NCBI GenBank assembly: GCA_964529445.1 | Contig: CAZGWJ010000005.1 | Span: 1-55,599 of the forward strand | Direction: 5' to 3' | DNA from: CAZGWJ01 sp964529445 | GTDB lineage: Bacteria; Oederibacteriota; Muellerivitia; Muellerivitales; Muellerivitaceae | DNA length: 55,599 nt | Shown: in pieces, positions 43,912 through 52,514 of the stretch | How the letters are laid out: every line of letters begins with the position of its first letter | Numbering within the stretch: the stretch's first letter is position 1 | The notes under the pieces: generated by a model | The model's database searches: none | What the model saw: the letters and a program-made list of their open reading frames with translations, nothing else | What the model was told of the DNA's origin: nothing | Position numbers and translations under genes: made by a program

Positions 43912-44597
43912 GCGGGCGCCTCCGAAGGATGGATGCGGCGGTCCTCCAGGCGCGCCCAGACCACCTTCCATCCGGGATGATTCGCGCCGTAACGGGCCAC
44001 GGGTCCCGGGTCCTGGGTCGCCAGGACGACGGTGGCCCCCTGCCGGGAGAGTTCGGAAAGGAGATCCAGGAAGACGCCGGTCAACGTCTCGTCCAAGCCC
44101 TGGAACGGTTCGTCGGCCAGAAGAAGCCGCGGCTCGGCCACCAGGGCCCTCAGGAAAATCACGGATCTCTGCTCGCCGAAGGAAAGGTCGGCCGGTTTCT
44201 TCCCCTCCTTGCCCTTCAGACCGACCCTCGCGAGAAGATCGAGGACCCGCCGGCGGGTCCCCGCCTCGAAATCCTCCCGGAGGTGGAGCGGCAGGAGCAG
44301 GTTCTCCTCGATACTGCGCTCCCATAACAGGCCCAGGTCCGGAAAGACCAGCCCCACGCCCTTGAGGTGGTCCCGCCGCCCGTCGGGGTCGAGTTCGGCC
44401 ACCCGGCGGCCATCCACGAGCACCAGTCCCGAAGTGGGGACCTCCTCCCCGCAGAGAAGCCGGAGAAGGGTGGACTTCCCGCTGCGGTTGCCGCCGCAGA
44501 GGACGACGAAGGAGGAGGAGGGGGCCGAGAAATGCGCGTCCTTGAAGACAAGGAGCCCGGAAGGGTACTGATGGGTGAGGTGATAGATCTGGATCAT
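43905..44597 (-). CDS. ftsE: FtsE-like ABC ATPase with altered nucleotide-site motifs
   Basis: A 230-residue ATPase paired with FtsX. The start is ATG 44597 (MIQIYHLTHQYPSG, the usual FtsE beginning). Walker A GGNRSGKST at 35-43 and Walker B LLLADEP with the catalytic E163 are intact. Other key residues are changed: the Q-loop reads VFPDLGLL with Pro86 where FtsE has Gln (VFQD), the signature is LSFGEQ instead of LSGGEQ, and the switch reads ATQD with Gln195 where His is nearly invariant. I checked the codons CCG and CAG directly. It may bind ATP with slow or no turnover. No strong ribosome site is visible. A short GGGTT/AACCC hairpin lies just before the ATG. Confidence 0.88.
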   Translation of the reverse strand: MIQIYHLTHQYPSGLLVFKDAHFSAPSSSFVVLCGGNRSGKSTLLRLLCGEEVPTSGLVLVDGRRVAELDPDGRRDHLKGVGLVFPDLGLLWERSIEENLLLPLHLREDFEAGTRRRVLDLLARVGLKGKEGKKPADLSFGEQRSVIFLRALVAEPRLLLADEPFQGLDETLTGVFLDLLSELSRQGATVVLATQDPGPVARYGANHPGWKVVWARLEDRRIHPSEAPAC

Positions 44598-44653
44598 GCC
44601 GGGTTCATTGTAACCCAAAAAACCCGCCGGAACGAAGGCCCGCAGGATTTCAG

Positions 44654-47600
44654 TCAATGGATGACGAGTATCTTGCCCCTGGCCAGCGCCTTTTTCGAGC
44701 CCGTATCAACCCGTATTACGTACGAATAGATTCCGCTGGCGACCTTCCGGGATGCGCGATTACTCACATCCCAAACCATGCCGTTGTTGCCTTTCTGCCC
44801 ATCGAAAGCCTCGTGCCAAACCGTCTCTCCCGCCGTGTTGAGGATGAAAACATCCACGCGAGCCTTCATGCCCAGGATCACACGCAACTGCACGGGTCTG
44901 CTCCCGTCAGTCCTATTCGGGGCTGCAATAGCCTTTAAAAGCAATTCATCCTTTTCCGACATCGTCGGCGTCGGAGAGGGGGCAAGGCAATTTGCGACCC
45001 TGAATCCGCTCATCACCGGAACAACGGCGATTTTATCATTAGGGCCCTTTATCATCCCGACGGATACGCAAGCCGTGTTCGTCGGGTGGCTCTCCTTCCC
45101 CTTGGGACCACGGATGGCTGTCACCTTGTAGCACCATTCACCCATGCCCGGCTCATCCCAGGCTCGGGTCTTCACATCTTTCGTCGTCTTGACAACCTTG
45201 AAATGCCCGTCCTTTGATTTGGCCCGGTAGATGCGGTAACCGTCTGGTTTGTGAAAGAAACCCATTCCGGCAGGGTCCCAATCAAGCGTGATCCTTCCAC
45301 GAACGCGGGACAGCCTGACGTTGCATGGATCCTTCCGGCAAAGACCGCAATGAGGCGTGCGGGTCGGCGAGACCTCCGGTGGCCGTGTCGGCGTTTTCGT
45401 CCATGTCGCGGTTCGCGTACGGATGGCGGTATCCGTGCCCGACGGCATGGGTGTTGATGTCAGCGTATAGGACAGCGTCGGAGTGACGGTAAAGGTTGGC
45501 GTGGCAGTGACGGTGTTCGAGGCGGTAAACGTTGTGCTCCGCGTCGGCGTTTCCGAATGCGTCGATGTGAAGGCGATCGTTTCCGTCGAAGACCAAGTCA
45601 TCGTCTGCGTGGCCGTTGGTGTGTCGGTCGGTGTCCATGTCGCGGAAGGTGTTCCGGTCATGCACGACGTGGCCGTGATCGTCCATGTTGAGGACGGCGT
45701 CGAAGTAGGCGTGGGAGTCGACGTCGGCGTGTCGGTGAGAGTGCATGGTTCTGTTGATGTGGTCGTCGGGATGTCCGTCAGCGTCCCGGTCGGCGTATTC
45801 GCGGGTGTTACCGTCGAGGAATCTATCGGTGTCGGGGTAGGGGTCCAGGAATGCGTTGCACTCGGCTCGACGGTTCCCGCCCGAGGAGGCGAACACCAAA
45901 GATCGCCGTATATTCCATACGCCGAAAAACCTCCCATCAACCAGATCCGCCCCCCGTGCACCATGCTGGCCAGACCCGCCCTTGCTCCGAACGGCGCCAT
46001 CGGTTCCACGAGATGCCAATGGTATCCATCCGCGGACCCCCATACGTCATTCAAAAGGGTCTCGTTGTTACCACCCGCCACGACCCACAACATTCCGCCC
46101 AGCACTTCAGCGACATGCCCGAATCTCGGCGTGAACCGTCCATCCCCAGGTGCCTCGAACCAAGATGTACCGTCGAGGGTGGACCAAACCGTATTTGTAA
46201 TCTCCTCCTCGGAGACACCCCCCATCACCCACAATCTTCCGCCGAAAGCGGCCGCTGCATGACCGCCCCGGGCCCCGGGAAGATCGGCCTCCCTCCTCCA
46301 CTGGACACCATCCGCTGTGCTCCATACATCGCTCAAGGGTTGATACCCCATCCCGAATCCCCCGATGACCCAAAGTCTTCCCCCGAAATATGTCAGTGTG
46401 TGCGATTGACGGGGCACGAACGGAGCGTCCCCGTGGGGGACCCAATTCTCGCCATCCGCGCTGGACCACACATCATTCCGCTCCCCTTCCTCGGTATCGC
46501 CCCCGACGAGCCACAAAGCGCCATCGAACGCCTCCATCGCATGGCCCTTCCTGGCCCTCGGCGGGGCCTGGGTGGACACGCATTCCCATTCCTCACCGTC
46601 CGAACTGCGCCACACGTCGCTCAAATAGCTGCCCTGCCCGCCATAAAGGTAGGCCGTGTCCCCCAACGATGCCATCGCCGATTCGCTCCTTTCGGACATA
46701 GCATCCTCATCCGTCACCTCGCTCCATTCCCCACCCAATCCGGCTTCCAAGGTAGGAAGCGGAACCGGCGTAAAGGTTTCACACAGCGTGGCGGTGGTTG
46801 TGGGTGTTGGAGGTGGCGTCGGTGTCACAACCGTGGATTCGGGAGTGGGTGTTGCCGTGGGTGTTTGGGTCGGGGGAGGAATGCACTCCTCACCCGGACC
46901 CAGGATCAAAACCCTTTGTTGGCCCGGCTGGTTCGATCCCTCCTCCACGATTCTCGCCGCCAACCAGACGTTTCCGGTGTAGTTGGCGTCCATGGCCGAT
47001 AATAACGCCACCTGGGCATCGCCCAATTGGAGAAGGCACGCCGGGCTCTCCTCTCGCAATACCACGCCTCCCGCATCGACAAGAGCCAGTTTGCCGTTCC
47101 GAATCGACCATATCCGATCCAGACAATCCGCCTCGATGGGTTTTGTGAAGGTGCCGGGGATCTCGACCCGGTCTTCCCCTTCCAGATCCGTCCTCGCCAT
47201 GAATTGATATCGGCTGTTGGTAGAATACGCATGCTCCCTCGACACGCTCACCCGGGCGGGATCAAAGATTCCGTCGTAGCCACTGCCTTGATGCATACCC
47301 CATCCAAACCATCCGGAGCCCGTTCTCCCGAACTTCACGATGTTGACAACAGGATTGTCGGTGGCGGAGACGTAGATGTTTCCGGACTCGTCGGCGTCCA
47401 CGCCGCTGAACCCCCAGGACCCCAACCCGTAGACCTCGCTCAAGCGCGCGATGATGTCCACGCACTCGAACCTGGAATCCATTCGCAGCACGACATCATC
47501 CAGGTATTCGGCGCGCGTTCCCACCCTCCGATAAACCGGGCCCGCAAAGATCAATTCGCCCAGCGAAGTGACCGTGACATCGGAATCCTCGTCGTAAAGG

Positions 47601-49615
47601 GAATATAGGAACACACGATGATCACCATCGGGATTCAATTCCGTATTTTCGAAGGTGCTGAAGTGACCAAGGATCGTCCCGCCCGAGGAATATTTGACCA
47701 AGCGCGTCGCACAATCGCCACCGGCATATTCCTCCCTCTGGACGACGTAGAGGAACCCACGCGGGTCCGCAGCAAGAGCGCCCAGCCAAACCTGCGTCAC
47801 TCCCGTTCCAACGGGAGACGGCGTAAAGAAGGCCTTGACGCTCATCGGCCCCACAGCGGGCAGATTGCATTCGGGGCAGTGGAAGACGTGGTTCACGTCC
47901 TCGTTGCCGGGTTCCAGGCCGAGCCATTGGTCGGGATTGTACGGATCGCGGGACGACAGGGTTCCCGGATTCGCGTCCAGTGGGTTGCCGTTTCGATCGA
48001 ATGCGCTTCCGATGGAGAGCCATCCCGAGAGAAGGGAATCCGCCGGGAAGGATTCATCGGATGAACCGGCCCATAACCGGCTTGTCTTCCAGGTGCCACC
48101 GATTGCGTGAACACCGGCATCCTGAGTGCCCCACAGGACGGTAAGAGGCCGGCTATTGTCCATATCCTCCGAAAAGGTCAATCTCGCCGAAACGGGTGCC
48201 CCGGATAGTTGCAGGCAAATCCCCCGGTTCATCCTTCTTCGCGGCCCCGACTCCCCCTGCACGATGAGCCATTCCGCCTCGTACACCCGATGGGTTCCTT
48301 GCCACAATTCCACTCGATTTGCGTGGGGCGCCTGCAAGTCGAACACCATGACGTGGTTCTCGTCGGGGCCGGGTTGGTAATCGCGCCATTGAGTGATTCT
48401 GCCGCCTGCAGACACGGATACCGGCTTGTACACCTCGCTGGTCGGTAGGCTGTCAAGGACCAGGGCCTTGTCATACCCGTTCGCCGCTTCGATCCTCATG
48501 GTCCGAAGGCCGTCCTCGATCGACATGAACTGCTCGGCCGATAGAACTCCCTCCCATTGTCTCTGCCATGTCGCCTTGTTCCCGGTCTCGCCGCCCAGGA
48601 TGATCCCGGCTGTCGCCCCCGTGTACCCAGGATGGCCGATGGTCACCCCATTCAGGCTCACCCTGACCGTGTGCTGCGCAGGATCGATGGCAGGATACCC
48701 GGGGTTGTAATCCGTCACGACTTCCCTGAAATCCACCCTGACCGTCACGGGATCCGTTCGCGTTATGGGCAAGTTCACGGGATTCTCCCATGCCCTTCCC
48801 AATGCTTGCTCCTGTTCGATCCAGCGCGCCGAATACACCACATCGTTGCCCTGGATCAGGGACACGGCCATCACGCAGGGTGGCTTGAGGCCGTAGTAAT
48901 GGCGGAGGATCTCCTCGGCTGAAATGGAGTTCACGCCGGGCGTGGGCGTGTAGTGGATGTTCGACATCCACATGGCCCCCGCCTGCTGGAGGGCCACCTG
49001 TTCCCCGCCGGGGGCGGCTTGATCCTGGTACACATCCTGCTTGTTGGGCACCTTGCGGGCATGGGGTTCGTCAACCCGGCCGCGCGCCACATCGGAGTCA
49101 CGGGTCAGGGTCCTCGTGTTTCCCGCGGCGTCCGGGTCCAGTTTCGCCCCGAAGGGCGCGAAGATCCTTTGGCCGTCGAGGGTCATGACGTTCACGCTGA
49201 AAGCATCGGCCACGATGGCATTGATGTATTCGCTGGCCTCACCTGAAGCGGGCAATGTTTCATATGCCTGGCTGGGCGGCGGCAGGCGCGCGTCATCGTA
49301 CGAATTGCCGCCTGTGCGGGAATTGGAGCGATTGTAGTGGGCGAGGTTCGTGCGGGCCGCCACCGCCTGGGCGATGAACCCTTCGCGAAGAGATGGTCGT
49401 GGCGGATCGGAATATACACCGATTTCCTTCCAGACAACACCCGCGATGTATTTCTCAATCGTTATACGTTCATATGCTGGGTCGAATACCCCTGTCTCGG
49501 GATTACGGCTCATTGGATCAAGAACATACGTTCCAACACCGAACTCAGCGAACTCCACATCCGCGCACAATGGCAAAGGCGCAAACAGAAGAAGCGCAAG
49601 GATGAACGTGCGCAT
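44654..49615 (-). CDS. Giant secreted mosaic protein: SpoIID-like, propeller, Kelch, Thr-Pro linkers, FnIII and FlgD-like domains
   Basis: A 1653-residue exported protein. The start is ATG 49615 (a GTG nine bases upstream is an alternative). The signal peptide ends near LPLCA. Residues 45-275 resemble SpoIID/LytB: ITIEKYIAGVVWKEIG, the AQAVAARTNLAHY helix and a closing SAEEILRHYYG. E64 aligns with the likely catalytic glutamate. Residues 640-900 look like an NHL-type propeller. A Thr/Pro linker (about 905-955) leads to five or six Kelch motifs (about 960-1245, such as LWVIGGFGMGYQPLSDVWS). A second, 170-residue Thr/Pro/Ser linker follows. Then come a fibronectin type III domain (GYRIYRAKSKDGHFKVV) and a FlgD-like end (VASGIYSYVIRV). 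Domain limits are approximate and the role is unknown. Confidence 0.85.
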   Translation of the reverse strand: MRTFILALLLFAPLPLCADVEFAEFGVGTYVLDPMSRNPETGVFDPAYERITIEKYIAGVVWKEIGVYSDPPRPSLREGFIAQAVAARTNLAHYNRSNSRTGGNSYDDARLPPPSQAYETLPASGEASEYINAIVADAFSVNVMTLDGQRIFAPFGAKLDPDAAGNTRTLTRDSDVARGRVDEPHARKVPNKQDVYQDQAAPGGEQVALQQAGAMWMSNIHYTPTPGVNSISAEEILRHYYGLKPPCVMAVSLIQGNDVVYSARWIEQEQALGRAWENPVNLPITRTDPVTVRVDFREVVTDYNPGYPAIDPAQHTVRVSLNGVTIGHPGYTGATAGIILGGETGNKATWQRQWEGVLSAEQFMSIEDGLRTMRIEAANGYDKALVLDSLPTSEVYKPVSVSAGGRITQWRDYQPGPDENHVMVFDLQAPHANRVELWQGTHRVYEAEWLIVQGESGPRRRMNRGICLQLSGAPVSARLTFSEDMDNSRPLTVLWGTQDAGVHAIGGTWKTSRLWAGSSDESFPADSLLSGWLSIGSAFDRNGNPLDANPGTLSSRDPYNPDQWLGLEPGNEDVNHVFHCPECNLPAVGPMSVKAFFTPSPVGTGVTQVWLGALAADPRGFLYVVQREEYAGGDCATRLVKYSSGGTILGHFSTFENTELNPDGDHRVFLYSLYDEDSDVTVTSLGELIFAGPVYRRVGTRAEYLDDVVLRMDSRFECVDIIARLSEVYGLGSWGFSGVDADESGNIYVSATDNPVVNIVKFGRTGSGWFGWGMHQGSGYDGIFDPARVSVSREHAYSTNSRYQFMARTDLEGEDRVEIPGTFTKPIEADCLDRIWSIRNGKLALVDAGGVVLREESPACLLQLGDAQVALLSAMDANYTGNVWLAARIVEEGSNQPGQQRVLILGPGEECIPPPTQTPTATPTPESTVVTPTPPPTPTTTATLCETFTPVPLPTLEAGLGGEWSEVTDEDAMSERSESAMASLGDTAYLYGGQGSYLSDVWRSSDGEEWECVSTQAPPRARKGHAMEAFDGALWLVGGDTEEGERNDVWSSADGENWVPHGDAPFVPRQSHTLTYFGGRLWVIGGFGMGYQPLSDVWSTADGVQWRREADLPGARGGHAAAAFGGRLWVMGGVSEEEITNTVWSTLDGTSWFEAPGDGRFTPRFGHVAEVLGGMLWVVAGGNNETLLNDVWGSADGYHWHLVEPMAPFGARAGLASMVHGGRIWLMGGFSAYGIYGDLWCSPPRAGTVEPSATHSWTPTPTPIDSSTVTPANTPTGTLTDIPTTTSTEPCTLTDTPTSTPTPTSTPSSTWTITATSCMTGTPSATWTPTDTPTATQTMTWSSTETIAFTSTHSETPTRSTTFTASNTVTATPTFTVTPTLSYTLTSTPMPSGTDTAIRTRTATWTKTPTRPPEVSPTRTPHCGLCRKDPCNVRLSRVRGRITLDWDPAGMGFFHKPDGYRIYRAKSKDGHFKVVKTTKDVKTRAWDEPGMGEWCYKVTAIRGPKGKESHPTNTACVSVGMIKGPNDKIAVVPVMSGFRVANCLAPSPTPTMSEKDELLLKAIAAPNRTDGSRPVQLRVILGMKARVDVFILNTAGETVWHEAFDGQKGNNGMVWDVSNRASRKVASGIYSYVIRVDTGSKKALARGKILVIH
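45350..45870. repeat. Low-complexity coding repeat for the Thr-Pro-Ser linker
   Basis: Degenerate tandem codons for T-P/T-x units (TSTPTPTSTP and similar) within the giant secreted gene. On the plus strand it reads as GTCGGCGTGTCGGTG-like words. A shorter run of the same kind lies near 46750-46890. Such tracts are prone to slippage and length variation. Confidence 0.8.
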
Positions 49616-49629
49616 CGCCGTCACGGCTC

Positions 49630-50682
49630 TCACCAGCGCACCGGCCATTTGAACACGGACATGCCGCTGTCGGTGCCGACCATGTAATAGACCGAACCGT
49701 CCGATCCGATGGCAGGCGCCTTGGCGTTCAGGTTGAAGTCGAGGACCTCGCCTCTCCCCTTGACCGGCGGGAACGCGATGAACTGTACCTTCTTGTTCTT
49801 GTCCCACACCAGGACACCGAAGTGCTCTGTGTTGCCGTCCCAAACACCTCTCAGTTGAAAATACGCATTGCCGCTATACTCGCCCAGCCACTGACTTGCG
49901 CCACCGTAGAAATGCTTAGACGACATTTCCGATATCTTGTCATGAAGCCACGAGGTCTGCTCGGATGTATACTCGACGTTCCTGCGGACTGGTTTGTTCT
50001 TGCCATTTTCCGATACGGTATATACCTTGGCTTTGCTTTTCCTGCGAAAGCTCTTGTGATACACCTCTCCGTCATTCAAAAGCACAGAATCAAATGATTT
50101 ATCATATTCCGGTATCGGCACACGTCGCCTATCCGATATTTTACCTTCGCTTGTCGCCCTTACAATCGAAACACCCGTATCCCCATTTTCCTCGAAGAAT
50201 ATCTTGATCACACCGAATGTGCCATCCGGGTATGTTTCAATGGCCGTGATCGGGGCCCTATTCACAATATTCGCCGCAACTGCCCTTCGCCTTCCCGATG
50301 GTTCAAATATGTAAACGGATCTTCCATAAACAAAATAGAAGTTGCCAGCCGCATCCACTTCAAACATTCTTGGTTTGTAATTCTTCAACAACGTGTCACC
50401 CGGGGGCACGGGTTCCATCGTGCTATCCCCGGTTTCCACATATGCCCACGGTATCGTCACCACGTGCTCCGGCTTCGTCTTCGAGGAACCCGGCACGTCC
50501 ACCCATCCCTTCACGGGGGATACCGCTGTGGCGCGAGACGTATCGGTCGTCGGATGACCAGGCATGACAGCGGTTTCCACCTTCGGCGTCGGCACGCCAT
50601 TGGCCGACCTGCCCATCGCCCAGACAGGCAGGGCCAGGGCCGCAAGAGCCAGGATGGCTAGAACCGTTTTCATGGGTCTCAT
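49630..50682 (-). CDS. Secreted protein, probable beta-propeller, unknown
   Basis: A 350-residue exported protein that I do not recognise. The start is ATG 50682, with GGAGA upstream. An in-frame ATG at 50673 is too far from that site. The signal peptide is MKTVLAILALAALALPVWA. The first 70 mature residues are rich in Pro, Thr and Val. The rest shows repeating short beta segments with Gly/Asp turns (FEVDAAGNFYFVYGRSVYIF, FGVLVWDKNKKVQFIAF, GSDGSVYYMVGTDSG) that suggest an incomplete propeller. The stop lies 14 bases before the giant mosaic gene, so the two are probably one operon and may work together at the cell surface. Base composition is noticeably richer in A+T than that of flanking genes. 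Confidence 0.75.
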   Translation of the reverse strand: MRPMKTVLAILALAALALPVWAMGRSANGVPTPKVETAVMPGHPTTDTSRATAVSPVKGWVDVPGSSKTKPEHVVTIPWAYVETGDSTMEPVPPGDTLLKNYKPRMFEVDAAGNFYFVYGRSVYIFEPSGRRRAVAANIVNRAPITAIETYPDGTFGVIKIFFEENGDTGVSIVRATSEGKISDRRRVPIPEYDKSFDSVLLNDGEVYHKSFRRKSKAKVYTVSENGKNKPVRRNVEYTSEQTSWLHDKISEMSSKHFYGGASQWLGEYSGNAYFQLRGVWDGNTEHFGVLVWDKNKKVQFIAFPPVKGRGEVLDFNLNAKAPAIGSDGSVYYMVGTDSGMSVFKWPVRW

Positions 50683-50715
50683 GGAAATCTCCGTTTGTGG
50701 GGCTGTTATCCGTCT

Positions 50716-50721
50716 ATTATA
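50716..50721 (-). promoter_or_regulatory. -10 box for the secreted-protein operon
   Basis: TATAAT on the minus strand, 33 bases before ATG 50682. Transcription would start near 50709, leaving room for the GGAGA ribosome site. The -35 region is poor and overlaps the inverted repeat at 50733-50771. Confidence 0.55.
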
Positions 50722-50732
50722 CCCCTGCACAA

Positions 50733-50771
50733 GACATGACGCACTGCGAATGCAGTTTTCACGGTCATGTC
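50733..50771. promoter_or_regulatory. Nested inverted repeat upstream of the secreted-protein operon
   Basis: A perfect eight-base outer palindrome GACATGAC/GTCATGTC encloses a five-base inner stem ACTGC/GCAGT. It covers about -24 to -62 relative to the predicted start near 50709. It lies 34 bases after the mltG stop and lacks a long T run on the minus strand. It could be a regulator-binding site or a weak terminator for mltG. Confidence 0.6.
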
Positions 50772-50804
50772 GCATGATGATTTGCAATACGGCCGGGGCG
50801 GGCC

Positions 50805-51905
50805 CTATTCGATCTTGGGCGTGGGTGTAGGGAAGGTCGCGGTTTTCCGGAGGCGCCGCAACTGCTTGACCTTGCGGATGTTGGCCTGGTGTTCCTTGAA
50901 ATCGACCGCGAAGAGGTGCGAACCGTCCCCTTGGGCCACGTAGAAGAGGTAATCGGACTCTTCCGGTTCGGCCACGGCCTTGAAGGAGGTTCGGCCCGGA
51001 TTGCAGATCGGCGAGGGCGGCAATCCCCGTTTCAGGTACGTGTTGTAGGGGCTCCGGATGTTCAACTGGTCGCGCGTCAACCAGGCCCGCTTGTTGTCGA
51101 GCACGTAGTTGAGGGTCGCGTTCACCTCGAGTCGCATGTTCAGGCGCAACCGGTTCAGCATCACCCCGGCGATGAGGGGCCGCTCCGATTCCAACTGGGC
51201 CTCCTTCTCCACGATGGAGGCCAGGATGACGGCCTGGTAGGGGGTCAAGCCGTGCCTTTTCACCCGTTCGGCATACGCCGGACCCTGCACATGCTTGTAA
51301 TAGTCCACCATGAGGGTGACGAGCGCCTCCGGGCCGACCCCGAGGGGGACCCGGTAGGTCTCCGGGAAAAGGAATCCTTCCAGCCGCTTCGCGGGGAGCC
51401 CGAGCCGCTCGGCCAGCTCCGGGCTCTCGGCCGCCCGCATGAAATCCTCCGCGGGCACGATGTTCCGGGAAGCCGCCAGCTGGGCGATCTGGTAGGCCGT
51501 GAAACCCTCCGGGACGCAAAGGGTGAGCAGTTCGCTCTTCCCCTCCGAAAGGGTCTTCAGCAAACGCCAGAGACTCATCCGGGAGTCGATGCGATACAAA
51601 CCCGCCTGGAGACGCCGATGGGTGCCGGTCAGCTTGGACAGGAACACGAAGGGAGTCTTGAAGGTGAGGATGCCCTCCTGCTTCAGGGTGGCGGCGATCC
51701 GACGGGCCCCGGTGCCGGGCAGGACGGGGATGTCGGCCTTCTTCAGGGGCAGGAAGAAGGTCGGGACGAAGACATACAGAACGACCCCCAGGACGAGGGC
51801 AAAAGCCGACATCAGGGCGAGCGGGGCGAGCGCGGAACCCTTCCGGCGCTTGCCATCCAGGAGGTTCGCCAGGGCATCCAGGAGGTCGAGGAACTTGTCG
51901 ATCAT
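50805..51905 (-). CDS. mltG: Endolytic murein transglycosylase MltG
   Basis: Inner-membrane lytic transglycosylase that cuts nascent glycan strands and is thought to set their length. It has 366 residues, starting at ATG 51905. The open frame extends upstream only through an intergenic repeat. A cytoplasmic N-terminus precedes one membrane helix (LALMSAFALVLGVVLYVFVP). A LysM-like region follows, then the YceG domain with VPEGFTAYQIAQ, LEGFLFPETY near residue 185, and the catalytic glutamate in ILASIVEKEAQLESERPLIA. YNTYLKRGLPPSPICNPG and YLFYVAQGDGSHLFA follow. The order alaS-ruvX-mltG is seen in many bacteria. Confidence 0.94.
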   Translation of the reverse strand: MIDKFLDLLDALANLLDGKRRKGSALAPLALMSAFALVLGVVLYVFVPTFFLPLKKADIPVLPGTGARRIAATLKQEGILTFKTPFVFLSKLTGTHRRLQAGLYRIDSRMSLWRLLKTLSEGKSELLTLCVPEGFTAYQIAQLAASRNIVPAEDFMRAAESPELAERLGLPAKRLEGFLFPETYRVPLGVGPEALVTLMVDYYKHVQGPAYAERVKRHGLTPYQAVILASIVEKEAQLESERPLIAGVMLNRLRLNMRLEVNATLNYVLDNKRAWLTRDQLNIRSPYNTYLKRGLPPSPICNPGRTSFKAVAEPEESDYLFYVAQGDGSHLFAVDFKEHQANIRKVKQLRRLRKTATFPTPTPKIE

Positions 51906-51919
51906 TTCAACAACGGGTT

Positions 51920-52041
51920 CTCTCCCCTTCTCCCTTGAGGGGAGAAGGATGGGATGAGGGTGTTCCAGCATTCGCGACAGCACCCCTCACCCTACCCTCT
52001 CCCGTGGGTGCATCCCCCGAACGGGGGGCAAGGGGCGAGGG
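51920..52041. repeat. CCCTCACCCTA-type intergenic repeat between ruvX and mltG
   Basis: A perfect stem TCTCCCCT/AGGGGAGA (51921-51945) is followed by CACCCCTCACCCTACCCTCT (from 51981), a CCCCC-GAAC-GGGGG hairpin (52014-52027) and GGCAAGGGGCGAGGGC. It belongs to a different family from the CGAAG elements. Similar CCCTCACCCTAACCCTCTCCC repeats are known in many bacterial genomes. The left end enters the region upstream of the mltG start. Confidence 0.7.
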
Positions 52042-52073
52042 CAAAGACAGAAGGGATCCCCACGCACTTCGCT

Positions 52074-52514
52074 TCACTTCGTTTCTGTCATCGCAGGTAT
52101 CAGCTTCGCGCCGTCGAGGGCCGAGCGCAGGATGAGGGCCGCCGCCACGCGATCCACGTTCTTCTTCCGGTCACGCCCGTGGGCGCCGGTCTCCTTCAGG
52201 ACCTCCTCCGCCTGCCAGGACGTCAATCGCTCGTCCACCAGCACGACGGGGATGAAAAGCCGGGACGCCAGCTCCTTTGCGAAAAGCCGCGTCCTCCGGG
52301 TTCGGGTGGAATCGGTGCCGTCCATATTGAGGGGAAGGCCCACGACGACCTGCGTCGCGGACAACTCGACCACCAGGGCCATGATCGCAATCAGGTCCTT
52401 GTTCTTCCCCCTGGAAGGGATGACCTTCAAGGGCTGGGCCGTGACGCCGAGGGGGTCCGAGACGGCCGTCCCGATGCGTTTCGTCCCCAGGTCCAGGGCC
52501 AGCCACCGCTTCAC
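52074..52514 (-). CDS. ruvX: RuvX/YqgF family nuclease (putative pre-16S rRNA nuclease)
   Basis: A 146-residue RNase H-fold protein. Homologues are thought to trim the 5' end of 16S rRNA, with an older proposal as a Holliday-junction resolvase. The start is the GTG at 52514, overlapping the alaS stop in GTGA. Motifs are WLALDLGTKRIGTAVSD at residues 4-20 with the first catalytic Asp, VVVGLPLNMDGTDS near 60-73, LVDERLTSWQAEEVL near 95-109, and NVDRVAAALILRSAL with the last acidic residue. It is closely coupled to alaS and is followed by mltG across a repeat. Confidence 0.93.
   Translation of the reverse strand: MKRWLALDLGTKRIGTAVSDPLGVTAQPLKVIPSRGKNKDLIAIMALVVELSATQVVVGLPLNMDGTDSTRTRRTRLFAKELASRLFIPVVLVDERLTSWQAEEVLKETGAHGRDRKKNVDRVAAALILRSALDGAKLIPAMTETK

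Noticed and set aside
45350..45870. Apparent array of short direct repeats, considered as CRISPR or a minisatellite
   Set aside because: The units are irregular, no spacers of constant length occur, and the reading frame gives a continuous Thr/Pro/Ser linker.
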